Source: Photobacterium halotolerans DSM 18316
GTDB lineage: Bacteria > Pseudomonadota > Gammaproteobacteria > Enterobacterales > Vibrionaceae
Reading direction: 5' to 3'
Assembly: GCF_000425165.1 (NCBI RefSeq)
Contig: NZ_KE384325.1
Location: 1-48,234 of the forward strand
Length of the DNA: 48,234 nt
Part shown: positions 41,927 to 48,234 of the stretch, one piece after another
How the letters are laid out: each line of letters begins with the position of its first letter
How positions within the stretch are numbered: position 1 is the first letter of the stretch
Translations under genes and position numbers: made by a program
The notes under the pieces: generated by a model
Database searches by the model: none
The model's input: the letters and a program-made list of their open reading frames with translations, nothing else
What the model was told of the DNA's origin: nothing

Positions 41927-42310
41927 AATAGTGTTTTAATGCCGGCAGGGCTTGCAGCCCCAAAATAGAGTGACTAATTAGCGGGGTAGGATACCGGAAA
42001 ATCCGGGGCTAGCGGCATGAAAAAGGGCGTTGCGCGTGTCTTGAGCCGGAAATTTGCACAGCGTTGTCATAACTGGTGAAAGCTTGTTCATCCTTGTGCT
42101 CAGGGCTTCATTGCTGCGTGGTTTAAAAGCGGCCCTGTTTAAAAAGTGATCGTGCTTCGGAAATGGCGCTTTGCAGGGCCTGAAGCTCACTTTGTCGCTA
42201 AATCTTAACCTGATCTTGCCGCATAAGACTGATGCCAGAGTGGCTCTTCACTTTGCTGTGTATGACAAGAATGGCTACAAGCCATCGGTTAAGACAAAGG
42301 AATACAAATA

Positions 42311-42838
42311 GTGACTCTTCCGAAATTCACCTATCACCCCGATCCGCTGGCGACTGGTGCTGTAGTGAAAAGCATGAAAGTGTGCGATTGCTGTGGCGAG
42401 GCGCGTGGTTATCTGTACAGCGGCAGTATTTATTCCCAGCGCGATGTCGAATGGCTGTGCCCCTGGTGCATCGCTGATGGCTCGGCAGCCAGAGAATTCA
42501 AAGCCTCGTATTCTGATGATTTTCCGCTGGACGGCGCTGGCCTGAAGCGGGAAGTGATTGCAGAGGTTTGCCAGCGCACCCCTGGTTATCAGTCCTGGCG
42601 TCAGGAAGTCTGGCTTGATCATTGTGGCGATGCCTGCGAATTCCATGGCTTTGCTGATCATGATGAGCTCAAAGCCTTAAGCGGACAGGCACTGCAGGCT
42701 TTTTTGAGCCGCCACATGCTCAAAGCGAATTTATGGCAGGACATCCTGGATACCTATGAAAAAGGCGGTAACCCGGCGGTGTATAAGTTCAGGTGCCGGC
42801 ATTGTGGTGACATTCTCTACGGCATGGATTTTCTCTGA
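42311..42838 (+). CDS. CbrC (UPF0167) family protein
   Basis: A 175-residue cytoplasmic protein with a GTG start behind AAGGA. 'FTYHPDPLATGAVV' at the start, the CxxC pairs 'VCDCCGEARGYLYSG' and 'WLCPWCIADGSAA', 'WRQEVWLDHCGDACEFHG' and the closing 'FRCRHCGDILYGMD' are the hallmarks of UPF0167/CbrC; the Cys pairs probably bind zinc. In E. coli CbrC is linked to colicin E2 tolerance under CreBC; no such regulators are here. The 384-base gap before it shows no clear element. Confidence 0.9.
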   Translation: MTLPKFTYHPDPLATGAVVKSMKVCDCCGEARGYLYSGSIYSQRDVEWLCPWCIADGSAAREFKASYSDDFPLDGAGLKREVIAEVCQRTPGYQSWRQEVWLDHCGDACEFHGFADHDELKALSGQALQAFLSRHMLKANLWQDILDTYEKGGNPAVYKFRCRHCGDILYGMDFL

Positions 42839-42939
42839 TTGCGGATTACGAATACAGCGTTCTGAACAGCTCCGGCCTGATCCTTTCGCTCTCCTTAGAA
42901 GGGGTGAATATTCGCTGCTTCAGCAAACTCAGTACGATT

Positions 42940-42974
42940 CCTCCCCCTTTTCAAGGGGGAGGCTAGGAGGGGGT
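42940..42974. repeat. Short palindromic intergenic repeat (CCTCCCCCTT type)
   Basis: CCTCCCCCTT-TTC-AAGGGGGAGG perfect 10-bp stem followed by CTAGGAGGGGGTT. This motif is scattered through intergenic regions of many gamma-proteobacteria; a similar CCCCTT-GGT-AAGGGG starts at 48221. Confidence 0.7.
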
Positions 42975-43117
42975 TACCGGGGCACAAAATCCAAACCTGT
43001 GCACATTTCAAGCACTATTGTCTACTTCTCATTTCTGTGGTTCGATGTTGTGGTAATGTTGCAAAACGGTTAGATTAAATGCTCTAACATAACGTATTTT
43101 GCCTCTGAGGAGCCAAC

Positions 43118-43567
43118 ATGGACGCAATTCTTCAACAGTACCCTGTGGTCACTGAAATTCCGGTCGCCTGGGGGGAGATGGACGCCCTGAATCACGTCAA
43201 CAATGTGGTTTATTTTCGTTACTTTGAAACCGCCCGTCTGGATTACTTCAAAGAAGCCGCGCTGATGGACGATATCAAAGACACCGGTGTCGGCCCGGTC
43301 CTGAGTGACACCAGCGCCCGCTACCGCCTGCCTGTCACGTATCCTGATACTTTGCTGGTCGGCTCCCGCGTCACCAAAATTGAAGATGACCGTTTCACCA
43401 TGGAGTACGAAATTTTCAGTAAGAAAATGGGCGCGATTACGACCCGTGGCACGGCCCAGGTTGTGATGTTTGATTTTAAAAACAACAGCAAAGCCAAAAT
43501 CTCTCCTAAGCTTCGCGACACCATTGAAGCCATCGAAGCGCGCAAGGAATTACCGGCAAGCGCCTGA
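43118..43567 (+). CDS. Acyl-CoA thioesterase, 4HBT hot-dog family (YbgC/FadM-like)
   Basis: A 149-residue hot-dog enzyme. 'VAWGEMDALNHVNNVVYFRYFETARLDYF' in two parts contains the catalytic Asp region of the 4HBT group (D-x-x-N-H-V-N-N). The following strands 'FTMEYEIFSKKMG' and 'TTRGTAQVVMFD' complete the fold. Cleaves acyl-CoA; chain specificity unknown. TGAGGAG precedes the ATG. Confidence 0.92.
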   Translation: MDAILQQYPVVTEIPVAWGEMDALNHVNNVVYFRYFETARLDYFKEAALMDDIKDTGVGPVLSDTSARYRLPVTYPDTLLVGSRVTKIEDDRFTMEYEIFSKKMGAITTRGTAQVVMFDFKNNSKAKISPKLRDTIEAIEARKELPASA

Positions 43568-43648
43568 TCTGACCAATGACTCCGAATGAAATGAAAGACG
43601 CCTTATTCCGCTTCTATAATCAGAAGTAGCACGAATAAGGAGTCTTTC

Positions 43649-43897
43649 ATGTTTATTGCTACAGAGCACAAGATCACGGATCTGGAGACATTCTCGCAAA
43701 AAGCCGGCCCGGCACTGGGGCAACCCCCTGCGGGCATGCGTTTACAAACAGCGCTGCTGGATAAAGACGATCATTGTTGTCGCTGTATCTGGGAGGCGGA
43801 TTCGATTGAAAGTGTGCAGAATTATCTTGATCCTGAACTGGGCTCAACATCCGTCACTGCGTATTACCTGCTCGATCCCGAGACAGCGATCGGTTGA
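43649..43897 (+). CDS. Small protein, probable alpha+beta barrel, unknown
   Basis: An 82-residue cytoplasmic protein. 'MFIATEHKITDLETFSQKAG', 'CIWEADSIESVQNYLDP' and 'VTAYYLLDPETAIG' suggest a ferredoxin-like dimeric alpha+beta barrel as in many small DUF proteins (DUF4242-like arrangement), but I do not assign a family. It has a Cys-Cys-x-Cys cluster in the middle. TAAGGAGTC precedes the ATG. Confidence 0.78.
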   Translation: MFIATEHKITDLETFSQKAGPALGQPPAGMRLQTALLDKDDHCCRCIWEADSIESVQNYLDPELGSTSVTAYYLLDPETAIG

Positions 43898-43935
43898 AAA
43901 GCGCTCCGCCGCAGCGACAAAAATCGTCCAGCGAA

Positions 43936-43968
43936 AGAGTACTGGCCCGCCATCTCAATGCCTCGTTG
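43936..43968 (-). repeat. Possible degenerate fragment (F) of the dispersed repeat
   Basis: AAAGAGTACTGGCCCGCCATCTCAATGC resembles the AAGAGTACCTGGCGCGC...GATGC block of copies B, C and E. Too short to be sure. Confidence 0.3.
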
Positions 43969-44058
43969 ATACCGTATAAGATAAGTTGTCCTGAAAAGCA
44001 GAGGCACCGGATGTCTCTGCTTTTGGCTGTTTCTTAGCTTCTTTATTCCCCATCTGAC

Positions 44059-44074
44059 CGCGACATAGATCACT
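44059..44074. promoter_or_regulatory. Possible CRP site upstream of rbsD
   Basis: CGCGA-N6-TCACT against TGTGA-N6-TCACA: seven of ten positions including the key G and GA/TC bases. Position, about 90 bases before the RbsR-type palindrome, fits an activator of the ribose operon. Confidence 0.35.
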
Positions 44075-44163
44075 TTTTGAGTGTGCCTTACTGATAGTTC
44101 TGACGATCCCAATCACAGTTCAACTTTTCACCTGCTGCAAAGAAATCAAACTTGATTAAAATT

Positions 44164-44181
44164 CATCGAAACGTTTCGATG
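44164..44181. promoter_or_regulatory. RbsR-type operator
   Basis: CATCGAAACGTTTCGATG is an 18-bp perfect palindrome with the central CGAAACGTTTCG of LacI/GalR-family RbsR operators, 148 bases before the rbsD start. rbsR itself is not in the window and may lie beyond rbsK to the right. Confidence 0.85.
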
Positions 44182-44328
44182 GTGTTTGCCAATCATATAA
44201 AAACGGGATAGCGGAAATGTGTTTCTGCCTTTGTTGAGATAGATAAATTGCTATTTTGACGACGTTAGAAGATTTTCCGGCTATTTCATGACTTGAAGCC
44301 AGTGATTGCCAAGCCAAGGTGATGAAGA

Positions 44329-44748
44329 ATGAAAAAAAGTACTCTACTGCACGCGGAACTGTCCTATCTGGTGGCGACATTAGGGCATACCGATGAAGTG
44401 ACGATTTGTGACGCAGGACTGCCTGTTCCGGAAACGGTTCAGCGGATCGATCTGGCGCTCACTCACGGTGTGCCCGGTTTTATTGAAACCGTTCGTACCT
44501 TCTTGTCTGAGTCGCAAATTGAAGGTGTGGTGATGGCAGAAGAATTCCGGCAGGTGAGCCCGGCACTGCATCAGGCGATGATTGAGACGCTGCGGGAAGA
44601 GCAAATACGCAGCGGTCGTGAAATTAGCGTTTCTTACCTGTCTCACGACGCTTTTAAGGCACGAACGCATAAAAGCCGTGCGGTTATCCGGACCGGGGAA
44701 TGCACTCCCTATGCGAATGTGATTTTTCAGGCTGGCGTAGTGTTCTGA
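44329..44748 (+). CDS. rbsD: D-ribose pyranase
   Basis: A 139-residue cytoplasmic mutarotase that interconverts the pyranose and furanose forms of ribose so that ribokinase can use it. 'LVATLGHTDEVTICDAGLPVP' contains the catalytic His20 and Asp region; 'GVMAEEFRQVSP' and 'RTGECTPYANVIFQAGVVF' close the active site. First gene of rbsDACB, 12 bases before rbsA. AAGGTGATGAAGA precedes the ATG. Confidence 0.96.
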   Translation: MKKSTLLHAELSYLVATLGHTDEVTICDAGLPVPETVQRIDLALTHGVPGFIETVRTFLSESQIEGVVMAEEFRQVSPALHQAMIETLREEQIRSGREISVSYLSHDAFKARTHKSRAVIRTGECTPYANVIFQAGVVF

Positions 44749-44760
44749 GGAGGATGGGGT

Positions 44761-46266
44761 ATGGCGCAGGCCATTTTACAGTTGAGTGAGATTGAAAAAG
44801 CCTTTCCGGGCGTCAAGGCATTGGATAAAGCCAGCCTGAATGTGTATCCGGGACGGGTGATGGCGCTGATGGGGGAAAACGGTGCCGGGAAATCTACCCT
44901 GATGAAAGTGCTGACCGGTATTTATCTCAAAGATGCAGGCAGCATGAGTTATCGGGGACAGCCAGCAGCTTTTCAGGGGCCACGGGATTCCCAGCAGGCA
45001 GGGATCAGCATCATCCATCAGGAACTGAACCTGATCCCCGAGCTGACGATTGCCGAGAATATTTTTCTGGGGCGCGAACCGACCGGACCTTTCGGCCGCA
45101 TTCAATGGCGCCGGATGTACGATGAAGCGGATCAATTGCTGGCGCGTCTGAATGTGAAGCACAGCGCCAAAACCCTGCTGTGTGATCTGAGCCTGGGTGA
45201 GCAGCAAATGGTGGAAATTGCCAAGGCGATCTCGTTTGAATCCAGCGTCATTATCATGGATGAACCGACGGATGCGCTGACGGATACTGAAACTGCCTCG
45301 CTGTTTCAGGTGATTCGCGAGCTGCGGGATCAAGGTTGCGGCATCGTGTATATCTCGCACCGCCTGAAAGAAATTTTTGACATCTGTGATGACATCACTG
45401 TCCTGCGCGACGGTAAGTTTATCGGTGAATGCCCGGTGGCGGAGACCACCGAAGACAGGCTGATAGAAATGATGGTCGGACGCAAGCTGGAAGAGCAGTA
45501 TCCCCGCATCGCGGTCACGCACGGCGAGACCTGTCTGGAAGTGATTGGTCTGACTGGATCGGGTGTTCATGATGTGAGTTTTTCACTGAAGCGTGGTGAG
45601 ATTCTGGGCGTTTCCGGGCTGATGGGCGCAGGCCGAACCGAACTGATGAAAGTGATTTACGGTGCCTTGCCCAGCGAACGCGGGGTGATCAACCTGAACG
45701 GCAAAACGATCAATCCGGTCAGTCCTCAGGATGGACTGCTCAACGGTATTGCCTATATCTCGGAAGACCGTAAAGGCGATGGTCTGGTGCTGGGGCTGTC
45801 GGTGAAAGAAAACATGTCGTTGTGTGCCTTGGATCAGTTGAGTCAGGGTATGCAAATCCGCCACAGCGACGAAGTGATGGCGGTGGATGATTTTATCCGG
45901 CTGTTTAACATCAAAACGCCGGGCCGGGATCAGATCATCGGTAACCTGTCAGGCGGTAATCAGCAAAAAGTGGCAATAGCCAAAGGGCTGATGACCAAAC
46001 CCAAAGTTCTGATTCTGGACGAGCCGACTCGTGGGGTCGACGTTGGTGCGAAGAAAGAAATTTATCAATTGATCAATCAGTTCAAGGCCGATGGTATGAG
46101 CATCATTCTGGTGTCTTCTGACATGCCGGAAGTGCTGGGCATGAGCGATCGCATTCTGGTGATGCATGAAGGCCGTATCTGCGGCGAGTTTGATGCAAAA
46201 GATGCGGATCAGGAAAAACTGCTGGCCTGTGCTGTCGGCAAAACCATCAATGAGGAAGCGGCATGA
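44761..46266 (+). CDS. rbsA: Ribose ABC transporter ATP-binding protein
   Basis: A 501-residue protein with two fused ABC domains. First domain: Walker A 'GENGAGKST' (38-46), signature '[14 protein letters not shown]', Walker B '[11 protein letters not shown]'. Second domain: '[15 protein letters not shown]' and '[16 protein letters not shown]', with the degenerate P-loop '[13 protein letters not shown]' typical of sugar transporters of this class. Powers ribose uptake through RbsC. Overlaps rbsC by four bases (ATGA). Confidence 0.97.
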   Translation: MAQAILQLSEIEKAFPGVKALDKASLNVYPGRVMALMGENGAGKSTLMKVLTGIYLKDAGSMSYRGQPAAFQGPRDSQQAGISIIHQELNLIPELTIAENIFLGREPTGPFGRIQWRRMYDEADQLLARLNVKHSAKTLLCDLSLGEQQMVEIAKAISFESSVIIMDEPTDALTDTETASLFQVIRELRDQGCGIVYISHRLKEIFDICDDITVLRDGKFIGECPVAETTEDRLIEMMVGRKLEEQYPRIAVTHGETCLEVIGLTGSGVHDVSFSLKRGEILGVSGLMGAGRTELMKVIYGALPSERGVINLNGKTINPVSPQDGLLNGIAYISEDRKGDGLVLGLSVKENMSLCALDQLSQGMQIRHSDEVMAVDDFIRLFNIKTPGRDQIIGNLSGGNQQKVAIAKGLMTKPKVLILDEPTRGVDVGAKKEIYQLINQFKADGMSIILVSSDMPEVLGMSDRILVMHEGRICGEFDAKDADQEKLLACAVGKTINEEAA

Positions 46267-47246
46267 ATACCAAGACCTTACCCACATCCACTGAGTCCGG
46301 TGAGAAAAAGTGGTTCAGTACAGCCTGGCTGATCGAACAAAAATCACTGATTGCGCTCATTTTTCTGATTGTTGTGGTGTCTTTTCTTAACCCGAATTTT
46401 TTCACAGCAGACAACATTCTCAATATCCTGCGTCAGACGTCGGTTAACGCCATTATCGCCGTCGGCATGACGCTGGTGATTCTGACGGCGGGCATCGATC
46501 TGAGTGTCGGTTCAGTCCTCGCGCTTTGTGGTGCCTTTGCGGCCAGCCTGATCGCCATGGAAGTGCCGGTATTGATTGCGGTACCTACTGCTTTACTGGC
46601 CGGTGCGGCGCTCGGGGCTATCAGCGGCATCATTATCGCCAAAGGCAAGGTACAGGCGTTTATTGCCACGCTGGTGACCATGACTCTGCTGCGCGGTGTG
46701 ACCATGGTGTATACCGATGGCCGGCCTGTTTCGACCGGGTTTACGGAGACTGCGGATGCCTTTGCCTGGTTTGGTACCGGCTATGTGCTGGGGATCCCAG
46801 TGCCGGTGTGGCTGATGGTGGTGGTCTTCGCCGCGGCCTGGTACCTGCTCAATCACACCCGTTTCGGCCGTTATGTTTACGCGCTGGGGGGCAATGAGTC
46901 AGCTACCCGCCTGTCCGGTATCAATGTGGATCGGGTGAAAATCGGCGTGTACGCCATCTGTGGTCTGCTGGCCGCGCTGGCGGGCATTATCGTGACTTCC
47001 CGGTTGTCGTCAGCACAGCCGACTGCAGGCATGGGCTACGAACTGGACGCGATTGCCGCTGTGGTACTGGGCGGTACCAGCCTGATGGGCGGTAAGGGCC
47101 GCATCATGGGAACCCTGATTGGTGCACTGATTATCGGCTTTTTGAACAACGCCCTGAACCTGCTCGATGTGTCTTCTTACTACCAGATGATTGCCAAAGC
47201 AGTTGTGATTTTGCTGGCTGTGCTGGTGGACAATAAAAACAAGTAA
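46263..47246 (+). CDS. rbsC: Ribose ABC transporter permease
   Basis: A 327-residue inner-membrane permease of the BPD_transp_2 family with about ten helices. '[21 protein letters not shown]' and '[18 protein letters not shown]' contain the EAA-like loop that contacts RbsA. The cytoplasmic N-terminus is followed by the first helix at about residue 30. The start overlaps the rbsA stop. Confidence 0.97.
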   Translation: MNTKTLPTSTESGEKKWFSTAWLIEQKSLIALIFLIVVVSFLNPNFFTADNILNILRQTSVNAIIAVGMTLVILTAGIDLSVGSVLALCGAFAASLIAMEVPVLIAVPTALLAGAALGAISGIIIAKGKVQAFIATLVTMTLLRGVTMVYTDGRPVSTGFTETADAFAWFGTGYVLGIPVPVWLMVVVFAAAWYLLNHTRFGRYVYALGGNESATRLSGINVDRVKIGVYAICGLLAALAGIIVTSRLSSAQPTAGMGYELDAIAAVVLGGTSLMGGKGRIMGTLIGALIIGFLNNALNLLDVSSYYQMIAKAVVILLAVLVDNKNK

Positions 47247-47316
47247 ATCCAGAGGATTTACGGACAACAAGAGAGCCGGGTGACGTGTACCGGCTCCCCC
47301 TACACGAAGGATAATC

Positions 47317-48201
47317 ATGATGAAAAAACTGGCAACATTAATCTCTGCTGCACTTCTGACATCCACCGTTTCTGTGTCTGCACAGGCGCAGGACACACTG
47401 GCGATTGTGGTGTCAACGCTGAACAATCCGTTCTTTGTGACCATGAAAGACGGCGCGGAAGCCAAGGCAAAATCACTGGGTTACAACCTGATTGTGCTGG
47501 ATTCGCAAAATGATCCGAGTAAAGAACTGTCGAATGTCGAAGATCTGACGATTCGGGGGGTAAAAGCCATTCTGATCAACCCGACTGACTCTGATGCCGT
47601 GTCGAATGCCATTCGCATGGCGAACCGCTCAACGATCCCTGTCCTGACCCTTGACCGCGGTGCAAGCCGGGGCGATGTGGTGAGTCATATTGCTTCAGAC
47701 AATGTTGCCGGTGGTGAAATGGCAGGCAAATACATCATGGAGAAAGTGGGTGAGCAGGCCAAAGTCATTCAACTGGAAGGCATTGCCGGAACATCAGCAG
47801 CCCGCGAGCGGGGCGAAGGTTTCATGAAAGCCGTGAAGGGCAGTCAGATGGAGCTGCTGGCCAGTCAGCCTGCTGATTTCGACCGGACCAAAGGCTTGAA
47901 CGTGATGGAAAACCTGCTGGCGGCGAATCCTGATGTGCAGGCGGTGTTTGCTCAGAATGATGAAATGGCGCTGGGTGCGCTGCGTGCGGTTCAGGCATCT
48001 GGCAAGCAAGTAATGATTGTCGGTTTTGATGGGACGGATGACGGTATTGCCGCTGTTAATCGTGGCAAACTGGCGGCGACCATCGCCCAGCAACCGGATC
48101 AGATTGGCGCACTGGGTGTAGAAACTGCAGTTAAAGTACTGAAAGGTGAGCAGGTTGAAAAATACATACCTGTGCCGCTGAAAGTGGTCGTCAAGCAGTA
48201 A
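47317..48201 (+). CDS. rbsB: Periplasmic ribose-binding protein
   Basis: A 294-residue type-I periplasmic binding protein. A signal peptide ends at '[12 protein letters not shown]'; the ligand-binding residues lie in '[17 protein letters not shown]', '[16 protein letters not shown]', '[10 protein letters not shown]', '[13 protein letters not shown]' and '[13 protein letters not shown]', as in E. coli RbsB. It also serves the Trg chemoreceptor in E. coli. AAGGATAATC precedes the ATG. Next gene (probably rbsK) lies beyond the window. Confidence 0.97.
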   Translation: MMKKLATLISAALLTSTVSVSAQAQDTLAIVVSTLNNPFFVTMKDGAEAKAKSLGYNLIVLDSQNDPSKELSNVEDLTIRGVKAILINPTDSDAVSNAIRMANRSTIPVLTLDRGASRGDVVSHIASDNVAGGEMAGKYIMEKVGEQAKVIQLEGIAGTSAARERGEGFMKAVKGSQMELLASQPADFDRTKGLNVMENLLAANPDVQAVFAQNDEMALGALRAVQASGKQVMIVGFDGTDDGIAAVNRGKLAATIAQQPDQIGALGVETAVKVLKGEQVEKYIPVPLKVVVKQ

Positions 48202-48216
48202 ACATCAGGAATATTC

Positions 48217-48234
48217 CCTCCCCTTGGTAAGGGG
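48217..48234. repeat. Palindromic repeat running off the window edge
   Basis: TCCCTCCCCTTGGTAAGGGG: CCCCTT/AAGGGG stem just after rbsB, related to the element at 42940. Cut by the window end. Confidence 0.5.

Noticed and set aside
41978..42190. 70-codon minus-strand frame in the gap before the CbrC gene
   Set aside because: No binding site and no recognisable sequence; reads as non-coding.
42840..43073. Plus-strand frame 42756-43073 continuing past the CbrC gene
   Set aside because: It overlaps the end of the CbrC frame and crosses the palindromic repeat; no start signal.
44776..45570. Minus-strand frame of 264 codons inside rbsA
   Set aside because: Antisense shadow of a conserved ABC ATPase.
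1..48234. CRISPR array, rRNA, tRNA, prophage or integron attC array
   Set aside because: No regularly spaced repeat-spacer pattern, no tRNA cloverleaf or rRNA sequence, and no phage structural genes were seen.

Overview
The window is bacterial chromosome from a gamma-proteobacterium, most likely Vibrionaceae and probably Photobacterium or a close relative. This is inferred from protein resemblance (YdhF, RcnR, MogA, YhhW, CbrC and RbsDACB homologues), dense coding, short intergenic gaps and mid-range GC. No rRNA, tRNA or CRISPR array was seen. The left edge cuts an IS110-family transposase and the right edge falls just after rbsB.

Layout. 1-6.6 kb: IS remnant, a Lon-type AAA+ protease, an XRE regulator divergent from a YdhF-type aldo/keto reductase, a 22-residue mini-gene and two GNAT acetyltransferases. 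6.6-19 kb is a visibly more AT-rich accessory block with copies of one dispersed palindromic repeat at both ends and in the middle. It holds two modules. The first is a six-gene minus-strand operon (13647 to 7880): 2OG-Fe(II) oxygenase, AlaX-type tRNA-editing protein, LysE exporter, flavoprotein oxygenase/oxidoreductase, EamA exporter and ATP-grasp ligase, with a winged-helix regulator convergent at its end. It reads as a biosynthetic cluster for a modified amino acid or dipeptide with its own export and a likely self-protection enzyme. The second is a nickel/cobalt locus (rcnR, rcnA, a DUF3147 protein, a His-rich exported protein, a HupE-type membrane protein and a membrane-anchored protein) controlled from three evenly spaced RcnR operators.

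19-31 kb: a DUF2807 protein, a large lipoprotein with thrombospondin type-3 Ca-binding repeats, a MAPEG protein, AnmK, then a four-gene catabolic operon (M20 amidohydrolase, EctB-like aminotransferase, M24 hydrolase, aldehyde dehydrogenase) whose order of activities fits ectoine or acetyl-diamine breakdown, followed by a convergent MFS transporter. 31-44 kb is mostly housekeeping: DoxX, pirin, MogA, adenine deaminase, glutathione peroxidase, CHAD protein, HPPD, CbrC and a thioesterase, with several uncharacterised membrane or exported proteins. An unannotated intergenic small RNA candidate with a perfect TATAAT box and an intrinsic terminator lies at 34400-34537. 44-48.2 kb: the ribose operon rbsDACB behind an 18-bp perfect palindrome typical of RbsR.

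Most novel points: the amino-acid-derived biosynthetic cluster, whose promoter carries three 7-bp direct repeats at an exact 11-bp period (the geometry recognised by OmpR/PhoB-type winged helices, the class of the cluster's regulator); the triple RcnR operator; the small RNA candidate; the dispersed repeat family; and the M20-containing ectoine-like operon.
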